Shown here in pieces: positions 34,008-42,440 of a stretch of 64,000 bases of DNA; positions within the stretch are counted from its first letter, which is position 1; every line of letters starts with the position of its first letter. The translations under genes and the position numbers were made by a program. Source of the DNA: Rosenbergiella gaditana (GTDB taxonomy: Bacteria; Pseudomonadota; Gammaproteobacteria; Enterobacterales; Enterobacteriaceae); assembly GCF_018494065.1 (NCBI RefSeq), contig NZ_JABBFR010000005.1, forward strand, positions 108,949-172,948. Reading direction: 5' to 3'. A model generated the notes under the pieces. It worked only from the letters and a program-made list of their open reading frames with translations. It was not told the DNA's origin and did no database searches.

Positions 34008-34009
34008 AA

Positions 34010-34477
34010 ATGAAAAAAGTAGCCAGAGGGTGGGGGTATAGAGACCTCCCGAAGAATAGCCAAAAAGCGGCGGAGTCCATCACCGCAGGCCTCTCTCACC
34101 TTGCCATGCAAGGCCTAATACGTAACCGCGATGACGTGATCACCACGCTCGAAGCTGCCGGTATGACCATTGCTCGGGAAACCAAATCCAGCATTAGCAT
34201 CGAATCACCGGATGGCGGTAAAAACCTCAGACTCAAAGGAGCACTCTATGAGCGGGATTTCCGATTTAGCGAAAGCCTCCGAGGAGAACTCGAAGCAGCA
34301 AGCGCAACATACCGAGACGCACGTGAAAGCCGAATTTCAGAAGCTGAACGCTGCTATCAGCACGGAACTGAACTCAAGCGTGAAGGGTATCAACAGTGCT
34401 ATCCAAGACGTGACGAAACAACACCAACAGCACCTGAAAACCGTCTACCAGCCGGTAAGGAAATGGCTGTGGATTGA
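34010..34477 (+). pseudogene. C-terminal fragment of MbeA/MobA-type relaxase
   Basis: 155 codons matching the C-terminal part of ColE1-family plasmid relaxases (MbeA): RNRDDVITTLEAAGMTIARETKSSISI and DGGKNLRLKGALYERDF. The N-terminal catalytic domain with the active-site Tyr and His triad is absent: the reading frame begins two bases after the yfeR stop, so the gene has been cut at the junction. The 3' part overlaps the mbeB-like gene in another frame, as in ColE1. Confidence 0.8.
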
Positions 34478-34733
34478 CCTGTCATTCATCGCCTTGATTT
34501 GCGCCGGTCTGATCGGGGTAATCTACTGGTATCTGAATCAGCAACTCGACCAGATACAGGTCAACGAGCAGAGATTGGCAGTACTGAACTCGAAAACCGG
34601 CAAGGGGATAGTAATCGAGGCCGGCAAAGGGAAGAATCAAGGCCAGTATTTCATTCTGCTACCGAAAAGCGCTAGCGATATCCAGACCTATCCCTACAAG
34701 AAACAAACGGTAGTGAACTACAGCGTCAAATAA
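34248..34733 (+). CDS. MbeB-like mobilization protein
   Basis: 161-residue protein beginning MSGISDLAKASEENSKQQAQ, with an N-terminal amphipathic/coiled-coil half, one membrane helix (about residues 77-99, LWIDLSFIALICAGLIGVIYWYL) and a hydrophilic tail. This is the MobB/MbeB pattern of ColE1-type plasmids, whose product supports relaxase function during mobilization. The start at 34248 lies inside the relaxase fragment, the nested arrangement typical of these plasmids. Apparently intact but useless without the relaxase. Confidence 0.75.
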   Translation: MSGISDLAKASEENSKQQAQHTETHVKAEFQKLNAAISTELNSSVKGINSAIQDVTKQHQQHLKTVYQPVRKWLWIDLSFIALICAGLIGVIYWYLNQQLDQIQVNEQRLAVLNSKTGKGIVIEAGKGKNQGQYFILLPKSASDIQTYPYKKQTVVNYSVK

Positions 34734-34791
34734 CCCCAGAGAACTCACCAGAGCCTCCCAGAGACTATTTAACTGGCTTAGGTAAAATCCC

Positions 34792-35007
34792 ATGACCGAG
34801 ACAGAAAAACTCTTGTTGTGCGCATTAGAGCGCTTACAGAACGACTCAAAGACACAGCAGCAAGTCTTACTCGACAGCTTCAAGAGTTTACAAGCCATGT
34901 ATGAGAAAACACGGCAAGAGAATCAAGCCTTAGCCAATCACTGCACGAGGCTGAACCGGCAAGTCGAGGGCTTGAGCAACACAGTCAATCGCTTAGCCAG
35001 ACTGTAG
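34792..35007 (+). CDS. MbeD-like mobilization protein
   Basis: 71-residue coiled-coil protein (MTETEKLLLCALERLQNDSK...LARL) like MbeD/MobD, an entry-exclusion or accessory mobilization protein of ColE1 plasmids. It follows the MbeB-like gene by 58 bp. Completes the mbeA'-mbeB-mbeD series. Confidence 0.7.
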   Translation: MTETEKLLLCALERLQNDSKTQQQVLLDSFKSLQAMYEKTRQENQALANHCTRLNRQVEGLSNTVNRLARL

Positions 35008-35118
35008 TCGCTAAAGAGCGTAGCCAGCGTCAAGAAAATGACCGGGGAATGACTCTGTAAATTTGGATGGAAATATACTCTCCTTAGGGTACTATGTAAT
35101 CCTTAAAGGGAGGGATAC

Positions 35119-35451
35119 ATGAGCTACGCGATCGAATTTATTGAGACATCGCTTTTCACTCGGCAAATTCAAGCGATTGCCACGGATGACGAGCTCAAAG
35201 ACTTACAAAGCGAACTTATTGAATCACCGGATAAAGGTGACTTAATGCAGGGAACGGGTGGTCTGCGAAAAATCAGAATGGCGACCGGTAATCAGGGCAA
35301 AAGTGGTAGCGCCAGAGTGGTCTACTTTCTGGCGACAGACGAAATTATCTATCTGGTTATGGCTTACCCGAAAAGCGCAAAAGAAAGCCTAACCTAGGCT
35401 GAGAAAGCAGAACTGAAAAAACTGACCAAACGACTCAAAGGTGAGGTGTAG
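35119..35451 (+). pseudogene. RelE/HigB-type toxin with internal amber codon
   Basis: The reading frame starts MSYAIEFIETSLF and is recognisable as a type II RelE/HigB-family mRNA interferase (DLQGTGGLRKIR-like and VVYFLATDEIIYLVMAYPKS blocks). A TAG at 35395-35397 stops it after 92 codons, yet the same frame continues for 17 codons (AEKAELKKLTKRLKGEV) to a second TAG at 35449-35451. That tail is the usual C-terminus of the family, so the TAG is a nonsense mutation or readthrough site. Antitoxin gene starts two bases downstream. Confidence 0.75.
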
Positions 35452-35452
35452 C

Positions 35453-35737
35453 ATGAGTATTTTTAACGAACTGAAAGCATCCCTTGAAGAAGCCGTCGCT
35501 ATCAAAAACGGAACAGTCTCGCCGTCACGTGTTACTCGCTATGACGTGGCGGATGTAAAAGCTATCCGTGAAAAACTGAACGTCTCACAGGCAGAAATGG
35601 CAAGGGCGCTGGGGACCAGCCTTGATACCATCAAAAGCTGGGAGCAAAAACGGCGTAACCCAACAGGGCTGGCTGCAAAGGTCTTAGCGACAATACAAGA
35701 CGACCCTAAATACTTTAAGGTACTGGCAGCGCACTAA
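35453..35737 (+). CDS. XRE-family antitoxin (HigA/NadS-like)
   Basis: 94-residue helix-turn-helix protein; HTH at about residues 33-55 (VKAIREKLNVSQAEMARALGTSLDTIKSWE). Start ATG at 35453 sits one base after the toxin's distal stop and has AAAGGTGAGG ahead of it. Toxin-first order is typical of higBA-type modules. Intact, so if the toxin is dead this gene may persist as an orphan antitoxin. Confidence 0.85.
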   Translation: MSIFNELKASLEEAVAIKNGTVSPSRVTRYDVADVKAIREKLNVSQAEMARALGTSLDTIKSWEQKRRNPTGLAAKVLATIQDDPKYFKVLAAH

Positions 35738-35815
35738 AAATTTATCGGGAAAGTGACGGGTAAACTCGACATAAACTGTCATTTGCGTGTAACTTTAACG
35801 CCATTAGAAAAGACA

Positions 35816-35867
35816 ACGCCCCGAAATCATGCTATAACTTGGCGGTCGCACATGATTAACGGGGCGT
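35816..35867. promoter_or_regulatory. ColE2-type rep leader stem-loop (antisense RNA target)
   Basis: Inverted repeat: ACGCCCCG-A-AATCATG (35816-35831) against CATGATT-AA-CGGGGCGT (35851-35867), giving a 15-bp stem with a small internal loop and a 19-nt terminal loop. It lies 74 bp upstream of the rep start. In ColE2-type plasmids a small antisense RNA and its target stem-loop control Rep translation from this position; that identification is by position and shape. Confidence 0.6.
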
Positions 35868-35940
35868 AGGCATAAAACCTAGAAAGGATATTAGCACATA
35901 AGACGTGCAACACAACAGTCCGCCATAAGCGCTGGGCACA

Positions 35941-36294
35941 TTGAGTGACGTAGCACTTAAACTTTTTAACGACAGATTACCCCATAAACCGTACTTCACG
36001 GACGAGCTGCAATGTGGTTTACGCATTGCCGGGAAAGAGCGGGCAATCCTTGCCAAATATATTCAGTTTAACCAACCCCATACGCAATTCTGGCTCTGCT
36101 TTGACGTAGATAGACCGGGCGCTGCCATTGATTGGAGCGACCGTAACGCTCCTGCGCCCACGCTCACCATCATGAACAAAGCCAATGGCCACGCTCACCT
36201 ACTTTACGCGCTAAAAACGGCGGTGCGCACGGCTCAGGATAGAAAAATAAAACCACTCAGATACAGACATACAGCTAAAAGAAGCGAGACCTAA
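35941..36294 (+). pseudogene. Truncated ColE2-type replication initiator (Rep)
   Basis: 117 codons from a TTG start match the N-terminal third of ColE2/ColE3 Rep primases: LPHKPYFTDELQCGLRI, HTQFWLCFDVDRPGAAIDWSDRNAPAP and NGHAHLLYALKTAVRTAQD. The similarity ends near RYRHTAKRSET, where the family continues for about 180 more residues; the remainder of rep and the origin are missing. The plasmid could not replicate from this copy. Confidence 0.8.
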
Positions 36295-36330
36295 AATACA
36301 TAAGATTAATAATGTACTGGGGTTATACAA

Positions 36331-36405
36331 ATGACAGTAAATGTAGAAAATTTAATCGGTAAGGATACCCAATCTGGTCGTTGTGGATCCGCTGCCGGAA
36401 GATAG
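36331..36405 (+). pseudogene. Start stub of a pyocin immunity gene (DUF6392)
   Basis: ATGACAGTAAATGTAGAAAA encodes MTVNVENLIG, the same start as the intact immunity gene at 36913 (MTVNIDALIS). After about ten codons the frame enters pyocin sequence and stops. The preceding bases also resemble the toxin/immunity junction at 36905-36920. So this is the leftover of an earlier toxin-immunity cassette, cut by deletion or recombination near 36360. Confidence 0.65.
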
Positions 36406-36910
36406 TAGTATTGAGGCCACAACTACCCCTATACCGGAAGAGAAGACCTTTGCGGATTATATTCTTATATTGCCGCTATCGAATATTCCGCCGATTTATA
36501 TATACCTGAGCAAGCCGCCTGTTGAGTTTTTGGAAGTTGAGCTTTATAGCGATTTTGTGCGCAGATCTCGTCAAGGCAAGTATGAGGCTGATCATATGCC
36601 ATCGAAAGCAGCAGTTAAGGCATATCTGAAAGCACATTATCCTGACATGACGCCTGAAGATATTGAGCTTGCTTCTCAAGATGTCGCTGCAATAGTGATA
36701 CCTAAAAAGGTACACCAGCAAATCAGCGAAACCTACGGTGGGCGTAACACATCTGTACAAATTGAACTGGACTCAAAAAATCTCAGGGCCGCTCTTGATC
36801 GTAATCTTGATGCCATTAAACCAGCTCTAAAAGAGCAAGGGGCTACAGAAAATCAAATAGAATCAGCAAGGTCGAAAATGCATAAACTAAACAGTGAAAT
36901 GGAGTTATAA
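36383..36910 (+). pseudogene. C-terminal toxin fragment of an S-type pyocin-like bacteriocin
   Basis: The frame is open from 36356 and is given from the GTG at 36383. It encodes a pyocin-S linker (VVVDPLPED, ILPLSNIPPIYIYLSKPPVEFLEVELYSDF) followed by a nuclease-like domain with ADHMPS and HQQISETYGGRN, which keeps Asp/His residues of an HNH-like DNase. Receptor-binding and translocation domains are absent and there is no proper start, so it is an orphan toxin tip. Its immunity gene starts two bases after the stop. Could be expressed only if internal initiation occurs. Confidence 0.75.
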
Positions 36911-36912
36911 AA

Positions 36913-37380
36913 ATGACAGTGAATATTGACGCTTTAATAAGCTGTTTAGGGAAAACATATCAGGAACTTATTGATAATGAATTGATCAATTATAAAAGCC
37001 CTCCTACAGGCTCATCTGGAGACCCTGACCTAAGTCTTGATATGGCAAAAGAAGGTCTTTTCTTGTCCTTTAAGAGGGATGGCCGGATATTGCAGGCTAT
37101 CGTCGTAAAAATCCAGAATGATAAGGCTAAAAACTGGATGTTTCCAAATGAATTACCAAAGCCATTGCAGAGAAACATGTCGAGGAAATGGGTTCATGAA
37201 AATATAGGTGTGCCATTAAGAAGCAGTCCTCCGAAGGTGGTTATGCGGCGGGTTTTTGGCTGGACAGATCTTTATGAAGCCCAAAACCGATTAATACCTA
37301 CAATGATGCAGATAAGCTATGACACATCAGATCAAGTCAGGTCTGTAACATTTCTTCCTGCTTCAGATCTTCGTTGGTAG
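36913..37380 (+). CDS. DUF6392-type pyocin immunity protein
   Basis: 155-residue cytosolic protein (MTVNIDALISCLGKTYQELIDN...PDLSLDMAKEG) matching the DUF6392 family found directly behind S-type pyocin toxin domains. By analogy it binds and blocks the toxin tip encoded immediately upstream. Intact, so it may still protect the cell against a matching bacteriocin made by neighbours. Confidence 0.75.
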   Translation: MTVNIDALISCLGKTYQELIDNELINYKSPPTGSSGDPDLSLDMAKEGLFLSFKRDGRILQAIVVKIQNDKAKNWMFPNELPKPLQRNMSRKWVHENIGVPLRSSPPKVVMRRVFGWTDLYEAQNRLIPTMMQISYDTSDQVRSVTFLPASDLRW

Positions 37381-37400
37381 CTTTTGTACTTCTCATAAAC

Positions 37401-37430
37401 GCAGCACACAAGATTTGTTGTGCTGCTTTA
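37401..37430 (+). terminator. Terminator after the immunity gene
   Basis: GCAGCACA (37401-37408) pairs with TGTGCTGC (37419-37426), extended by CAA/TTG with a bulge, followed by TTTATT. Ends the toxin-immunity unit. Confidence 0.7.
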
Positions 37431-37680
37431 TTCCTTATCCCTTCTGACATCTAGCCAAAGCACCCCAACTGTGGCGATCCATCTCTCACTATCGCTTAAA
37501 GGCGATTAATTGATCGATTTAAACGATATGATGAACGGGGAAATAATTCAACCCTATCAATTGGTTAAAAGGTCTTTTAGTATTTCAGGTGCGATCCGGC
37601 TAGGAATACTCGTGAAGAGGGAGTAAACAGAAACTGCCGCAGGTTCTCATCCTGTACGATTTAACGTTGAGCATTAGAAA
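37431..37680. other. Gap between plasmid remnant and tRNA-Lys
   Basis: About 250 bp with no ORF, RNA or repeat that I can recognise. It presumably contains the right-hand junction of the plasmid remnant with the ancestral chromosome, but I cannot place it exactly. Confidence 0.5.
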
Positions 37681-37711
37681 CGAAAAAAGCACCCAGAGGG
37701 TGCTTTTTTAC
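37681..37711 (-). terminator. Terminator of the tRNA-Val/Lys operon
   Basis: AAAAAAGCACCC-AGA-GGGTGCTTTTTT (about 37683-37710), directly downstream of tRNA-Lys on the minus strand; T-runs on both sides allow action both ways. Confidence 0.88.
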
Positions 37712-37717
37712 TGAATT

Positions 37718-37793
37718 TGGTGGGTCGTGCAGGATTCGAACCTGCGACCAATTGATTAAAAGTCAACTGCTCTACCAACTGAGCTAACGACCC
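37718..37793 (-). tRNA. tRNA-Lys (TTT)
   Basis: 76-nt cloverleaf on the minus strand including encoded CCA. Anticodon loop CTTTTAA gives TTT. Arms pair throughout (acceptor GGGTCGT/ACGACCC, T-loop GTTCGAATC). Second gene of a tRNA-Val/tRNA-Lys operon upstream of gltX, as in E. coli (valUXY-lysV, here with a single tRNA-Val). Confidence 0.98.
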
Positions 37794-37797
37794 GAAG

Positions 37798-37873
37798 TGG
37801 TGGGTGATGACGGATTCGAACCGCCGACCCCCTCCTTGTAAGGGAGATGCTCTACCAACTGAGCTAATCACCC
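37798..37873 (-). tRNA. tRNA-Val (TAC)
   Basis: 76-nt cloverleaf on the minus strand with encoded CCA, anticodon TAC in CTTACAA. Separated by 4 nt from tRNA-Lys, so both are processed from one transcript. E. coli has three copies of this gene at the locus; only one is present here. Confidence 0.98.
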
Positions 37874-38140
37874 CCGCTGTGTGGAGTCGCATTATAGGGA
37901 TAGTTGATTTTGAGTCAACGTTTTTTATCACTTAATTTTCTGTTCGGTTTAAATTTCACCACTCTGTCGCCCATTTAAGCGATTTGATGAAAATAGCCAC
38001 AAAAATTACATCACTTGGCGAGATTAGTCATGTCTTATTATTGAGGAAAAAGCGCTAACTGTTACACTGTGCGAAGAATAATACGATTCCACAAGGTTTT
38101 ATCGGGTGTTCTACCCTATGTACGTTAAGGCAAACCTCAA

Positions 38141-39556
38141 ATGAAAATCAAAACACGTTTTGCACCAAGCCCTACAGGCTATCTCCATGTTGGTGGCGCT
38201 CGCACCGCCTTATATTCTTGGCTTTACGCCCGCCATAATCAAGGTGACTTTGTTCTGCGTATCGAGGATACCGACCTTGAGCGGTCAACGCCGGAAGCGA
38301 TCGAAGCTATCATGGACGGGATGAACTGGCTGAGCTTAAATTGGGATGAAGGCCCTTACTATCAGACCAAACGTTTTGATCGCTATAACCAAGTGATTGA
38401 CCAGATGCTTGATGCGAACACCGCTTACCGTTGTTACTGCTCGCGCGAGCGCTTAGAGGCACTGCGTGAACAGCAAATGGAAGCCGGTGAAAAACCGCGT
38501 TATGACGGATGTTGTCGTGATACTGAGCATGGTCATACCTCTGATGAACCCCATGTCGTGCGTTTTCGTAATCCACAAGAAGGATCGGTCATTTTTGATG
38601 ACCAAATCCGTGGACCTATCGAATTCAGTAACCAAGAACTTGACGATCTCATTATTCGCCGTACCGATGGTTCCCCAACTTATAACTTCTGTGTGGTTAT
38701 TGACGATTGGGATATGGGTATCACTCACGTGATCCGTGGTGAAGACCATATCAACAATACTCCTCGTCAAATTAATATTCTTAAAGCCATTGGCGCTGAA
38801 GTCCCAATTTATGCACACGTCTCGATGATTTTAGGTGACGATGGCAAGAAACTGTCTAAGCGTCATGGGGCAGTCGGCGTGATGCAGTATCGCGATGATG
38901 GCTTCTTACCTGAAGCGCTCTTGAACTACCTGGTAAGAATGGGGTGGGCACATGGCGATCAAGAAATTTTCTCTATTGATGAGATGGTCAAGCTTTTCCA
39001 ACTGGATGCGGTGAGCAAATCGGCGAGTGCGTTTAACACTGAAAAGTTACTGTGGTTAAACCATCATTATATCACCACGCTGGCCCCTGAATATGTGGCA
39101 ACGCAACTTCAGTGGCATATTGATCAACAACAGATCGATACTCGTACTGGCCCAGAACTTGCAAAATTAGTCACGCTGTTGGGTGACCGTTGTAAAACGC
39201 TGAAAGAGATGGCAGAAACTTGTCGTTATTTCTACGAAGACTTTAGCGAATTCGACGCTGACGCGGCGAAGAAGCATCTACGCTCAGTGGCTCGCCAGCC
39301 GCTTGAGCTTATTTCTGAGAAGTTAGCGGCACTGACGGAGTGGACTACCGAAGCGATCCATAACGCCATTGAGCAAACCGCTACTGAGCTTGAAGTAGGC
39401 ATGGGTAAAGTGGGTATGCCGTTACGTGTGGCAGTGACGGGAGCAGGGCAATCACCTGCCCTAGATGTCACCGTTGAGGCTATTGGCCAACAACGTAGCG
39501 TAAAAAGAATCGCCCAAGCTCTCGCCTTTATTAGCGAACGCGAAAACCAAGCCTAA
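38141..39556 (+). CDS. gltX: Glutamyl-tRNA synthetase GltX
   Basis: 471-residue class I synthetase charging tRNA-Glu. ATP-site signature [11 protein letters not shown] (HIGH-like) at residues 9-20 and KKLSKRHG (KMSKS-like) near 236. Zinc-site cysteines appear in CYCSRERL and GCCRDTEH (about 98-127). Same length as E. coli GltX. Divergent from the tRNA-Val/Lys operon. Confidence 0.97.
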   Translation: MKIKTRFAPSPTGYLHVGGARTALYSWLYARHNQGDFVLRIEDTDLERSTPEAIEAIMDGMNWLSLNWDEGPYYQTKRFDRYNQVIDQMLDANTAYRCYCSRERLEALREQQMEAGEKPRYDGCCRDTEHGHTSDEPHVVRFRNPQEGSVIFDDQIRGPIEFSNQELDDLIIRRTDGSPTYNFCVVIDDWDMGITHVIRGEDHINNTPRQINILKAIGAEVPIYAHVSMILGDDGKKLSKRHGAVGVMQYRDDGFLPEALLNYLVRMGWAHGDQEIFSIDEMVKLFQLDAVSKSASAFNTEKLLWLNHHYITTLAPEYVATQLQWHIDQQQIDTRTGPELAKLVTLLGDRCKTLKEMAETCRYFYEDFSEFDADAAKKHLRSVARQPLELISEKLAALTEWTTEAIHNAIEQTATELEVGMGKVGMPLRVAVTGAGQSPALDVTVEAIGQQRSVKRIAQALAFISERENQA

Positions 39557-39564
39557 TAGTATGA

Positions 39565-39590
39565 GTACCGGCAGTGTGTGCTGCCGGTAC
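39565..39590. terminator. Hairpin between gltX and yfeC
   Basis: GTACCGGCAG (39565-39574) and CTGCCGGTAC (39581-39590), perfect 10-bp stem with 6-nt loop between convergent genes. No T-run follows, so termination strength is uncertain. Confidence 0.6.
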
Positions 39591-39593
39591 CAC

Positions 39594-39944
39594 TTACGAA
39601 GTGATGCCTAATCGATTAAGAATACCGCTGATACCTTCTCTTAATAAGAGAGAGGTTAGCTGCGCTTTTTCATCAGGGCTCATTTGTTGGAGTGAACTGA
39701 GTAAGATCTGAGTCAATTGATCTTTACGGACAGTGTAATGACTTCTCGGTTCGGCAGCGTGCCGCACTGATTTCAGAAATTCGGTTACCTGCTGATCAAT
39801 ATGCACCAATCGTGCCTTACCGCCTTGTACACCCGGCTTTGCAACCGTGGTCCATCCTTCGCGTTTAATCCATTTATTAATCGTTTGACGCGAGTAACCC
39901 GTTTCCTGCGCAAGTTCTTCAGGTGTCATCCATTCCTTATTCAC
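39594..39944 (-). CDS. yfeC: YfeC-family DNA-binding protein
   Basis: 116-residue DUF1323 protein with an N-terminal helix-turn-helix (MTPEELAQETGYSRQTINKWIKREGW) followed by PGVQGGKARLVHID; the C-terminus TSLLLREGISGILNRLGI is shared with E. coli YfeC. In E. coli yfeC-yfeD lie next to gltX; only the YfeC type is present here. Probably a regulator; targets unknown. Confidence 0.87.
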   Translation of the reverse strand: MNKEWMTPEELAQETGYSRQTINKWIKREGWTTVAKPGVQGGKARLVHIDQQVTEFLKSVRHAAEPRSHYTVRKDQLTQILLSSLQQMSPDEKAQLTSLLLREGISGILNRLGITS

Positions 39945-40231
39945 AATCAGTTCCTTCTAGTTGATTGTTTAACGTTAACTCGTAATTATGAAAATAACGT
40001 GAAGTGGGATAAAATAAAAGCGCTAATCATAGAGATTATGCGTTTACTCATACTTTTTCTAATTATCGCCGCTAATCAATTGGAAAAGGTCAATAAAATT
40101 TGTGGATGGTGGCTTTAACATCATTTTGCTGGAATTTTCAGCGGTTGCACCTGGAAGTTAAAAATGGCGTTGACAGTTATCAACGAGTTACCTATTATTT
40201 CGGCGTCAGTAACACTGACACCTTCATTGAA

Positions 40232-40307
<76 letters not shown>

Positions 40308-40342
40308 AACTCCTCGAGTTTGAACAATGAATTCCTAGATGT

Positions 40343-40418
<76 letters not shown>

Positions 40419-40573
40419 ATTCTTAATCAATTACCTTTCAATTTCATCCCTTAAACATATTTATTTGTTCAGTTAAGTGAAATTTATTACGTATTAGGCA
40501 ATAATGACGCGGTAAGCCATTGACGGCTTTACGACACATATCTGAATTTTTATTTGTCAATTGAGATTACGCC

Positions 40574-41728
40574 ATGAAGCTTAAGGGAATCAATGAAGGT
40601 TTCTTCATTTTATTATTGTTATTAACCACTGTCGCATTTTGCTTTGTCCTGAAAGCCTACTATTCGTCTATTTTTTGGGCAATTATCCTAGCCGTACTGT
40701 TTTATCCGTTAAAAACTCGTTTACGAGCATGGTTGGGGGATAGGAACACGCTTGCCTCTTTCCTTACTCTGGTTGTCATCTGCCTTATTGTCTTTATTCC
40801 TTTAGTCATAGTGACCACTTCACTGGCATACGAAGGTAATCAACTTTATCAAAGTGTTGCTCAAAACCGCGGAAATTTTGCGGGGGACATTACTCAGCTG
40901 ATTCAGCATCTGCCGACATTTGCTCAGAACTTCCTAGAGCGTTATGGATTGACCGATGTGAATACTCTGCAACAGAAAGTCTCAGCATTGGCAATGCAAG
41001 GTAGCCATACGCTTGCCAATAGCGCACTGATGATCGGGCAGGGAACGTTCAGTTTTACGGTTGGCTTCGGTATCATGCTCTATCTGCTATTTTTTACCCT
41101 AAAGGATGGCTCTTATTTAGTCAGCTTGTTACTGGATGCCGTACCGCTAACTCAGCATGCTAAGCATCATCTGTTATTAAAGTTTGCTGCGGTATCGAAA
41201 GCGACCGTCAAAGGCACTGTTGTAGTCGCCATTGTACAGGGTGCTTTAGGGGGAATTGCCTTCTGGTTCTTGGGTGTTGAGGGTAGTGTGCTTTGGGGAG
41301 CATTAATGGCTTTCTTATCATTAATCCCAGCAGTCGGGTCCGCCATTATTTGGGCACCTGTTGCAATCTATTTCCTCGTGCTAGGACCGGCTTGGAAGGG
41401 ATTATTCCTCATTGCATTCTTTGTCGTGGTCGTCGGTTTAGTTGATAACTTCCTGCGTCCGCTGTTGGTGGGTAAAGAGACGAGAATGCCTGACTACCTG
41501 GTGTTGATTTCAACATTGGGGGGAATGGAACTTTTCGGAATCAATGGGTTTGTGATTGGACCACTAATTGCTGCTTTATTTATTGCATGCTGGAATTTAC
41601 TGTCTGGACGAGAAAATCAAGACAATGCCGAAGAGATTGATCCTGATTTTATTGCGGAAGGGAAAGATGAAACTGAGGCCCTAAGAGCGAAATTAGCTGA
41701 ACAGCTTAGTAACGATAAATCGTCATAA
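40574..41728 (+). CDS. AI-2E family transporter
   Basis: 384-residue membrane protein of the AI-2E transporter (UPF0118) family: about seven to eight helices, a long soluble loop between helices 3 and 4 (about residues 75-160) and the conserved segment LMAFLSLIPAVGSAIIWAPVAIY followed by NFLRPLLVG. Members export varied small molecules; autoinducer-2 export is only shown for some. C-terminal 45 residues are acidic and cytosolic. Single gene with its own terminator. Confidence 0.85.
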   Translation: MKLKGINEGFFILLLLLTTVAFCFVLKAYYSSIFWAIILAVLFYPLKTRLRAWLGDRNTLASFLTLVVICLIVFIPLVIVTTSLAYEGNQLYQSVAQNRGNFAGDITQLIQHLPTFAQNFLERYGLTDVNTLQQKVSALAMQGSHTLANSALMIGQGTFSFTVGFGIMLYLLFFTLKDGSYLVSLLLDAVPLTQHAKHHLLLKFAAVSKATVKGTVVVAIVQGALGGIAFWFLGVEGSVLWGALMAFLSLIPAVGSAIIWAPVAIYFLVLGPAWKGLFLIAFFVVVVGLVDNFLRPLLVGKETRMPDYLVLISTLGGMELFGINGFVIGPLIAALFIACWNLLSGRENQDNAEEIDPDFIAEGKDETEALRAKLAEQLSNDKSS

Positions 41729-41758
41729 TCGATTTCCCTATCAATTTTCGATAACCGA

Positions 41759-41787
41759 GAGCTCATCATTGATGGGCTCTTTTTTTA
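41759..41787 (+). terminator. Terminator of the AI-2E transporter gene
   Basis: GAGCTCATC (41759-41767) pairs with GATGGGCTC (41771-41779, one G-U), followed by a run of eight T. Confidence 0.88.
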
Positions 41788-41891
41788 ACCTTTATGGGAG
41801 GAATATCTGCGCGTAGTAAAGTGAACAGCCCTGATGGTGAGCGATATCTATGCTAGGCTGAAGCGAATGAATAGCAATTAAGTGGTTTCAA

Positions 41892-42380
41892 ATGAATAAA
41901 ATGATTGGCTTTAGTCTCATGGTAGGGATTGGTTCAACATTAGTTTTGGATATATGGGGGGTACTGCTCTTCAAAATGAAGGGGATAACGCCAACCAATT
42001 GGGGAATGGTGGGCCGTTGGTTAATGGGCCTTAGGCAAGGTGAATGGGTAGCGACTCAACAAAATGTTCAATCGCCCTCCCTAATTGAAAAAATAAGCGG
42101 CTGGTCGTTCCATTATTTGGTGGGTATTGCTTATGCAGTGATACTGGTTCTTGCGTGGGGAACACCCTTTATCCAATCCCCGACACTACTACCGATCATC
42201 TTAGTGGGTATCGTACTGAGTACCTTTGCAGGCCTAATGTTATTTATGCCAGCGATGGGCGTTGGGTTCTGCGGTAGAAAAATTCCGAATCAAGGTAATG
42301 CATTATTGATGATGATTATTGCCCATACCGTGTTTGCGTTAGGACAATATATTTTTGCGTTACTCTATGCGAGTGGATGA
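41892..42380 (+). CDS. DUF2938 membrane protein
   Basis: 162-residue protein with four predicted helices (about 5-27, 70-92, 98-122, 133-157). The start MIGFSLMVGIGSTLVLDIWG and the block MVGRWLMGLRQGEW are as in DUF2938 proteins of enterobacteria. Function unknown. Monocistronic; convergent with nupC across a hairpin. Confidence 0.75.
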   Translation: MNKMIGFSLMVGIGSTLVLDIWGVLLFKMKGITPTNWGMVGRWLMGLRQGEWVATQQNVQSPSLIEKISGWSFHYLVGIAYAVILVLAWGTPFIQSPTLLPIILVGIVLSTFAGLMLFMPAMGVGFCGRKIPNQGNALLMMIIAHTVFALGQYIFALLYASG

Positions 42381-42397
42381 TCAGAAAGGTAGGGGGA

Positions 42398-42434
42398 GTT
42401 CATACAAGCGGCTCAATCAGTCGCTTGTATGAAC
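42398..42434. terminator. Hairpin between DUF2938 gene and nupC
   Basis: Perfect 13-bp inverted repeat (GTTCATACAAGCG at 42398-42410; CGCTTGTATGAAC at 42422-42434) with an 11-nt loop. It lies between convergent genes and lacks a T-run; likely a bidirectional transcript end. Confidence 0.65.
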
Positions 42435-42440
42435 AGAGGC

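Noticed and set aside
34170..34247. N-terminal extension of the MbeB-like frame
   Set aside because: It overlaps the relaxase fragment in another frame; MSGISDLAKASEE at 34248 is the usual MbeB-type start.
37674..37931. 85-codon minus-strand frame over tRNA-Lys and tRNA-Val
   Set aside because: It is the translation of two tRNA genes and their terminator, without a ribosome site.
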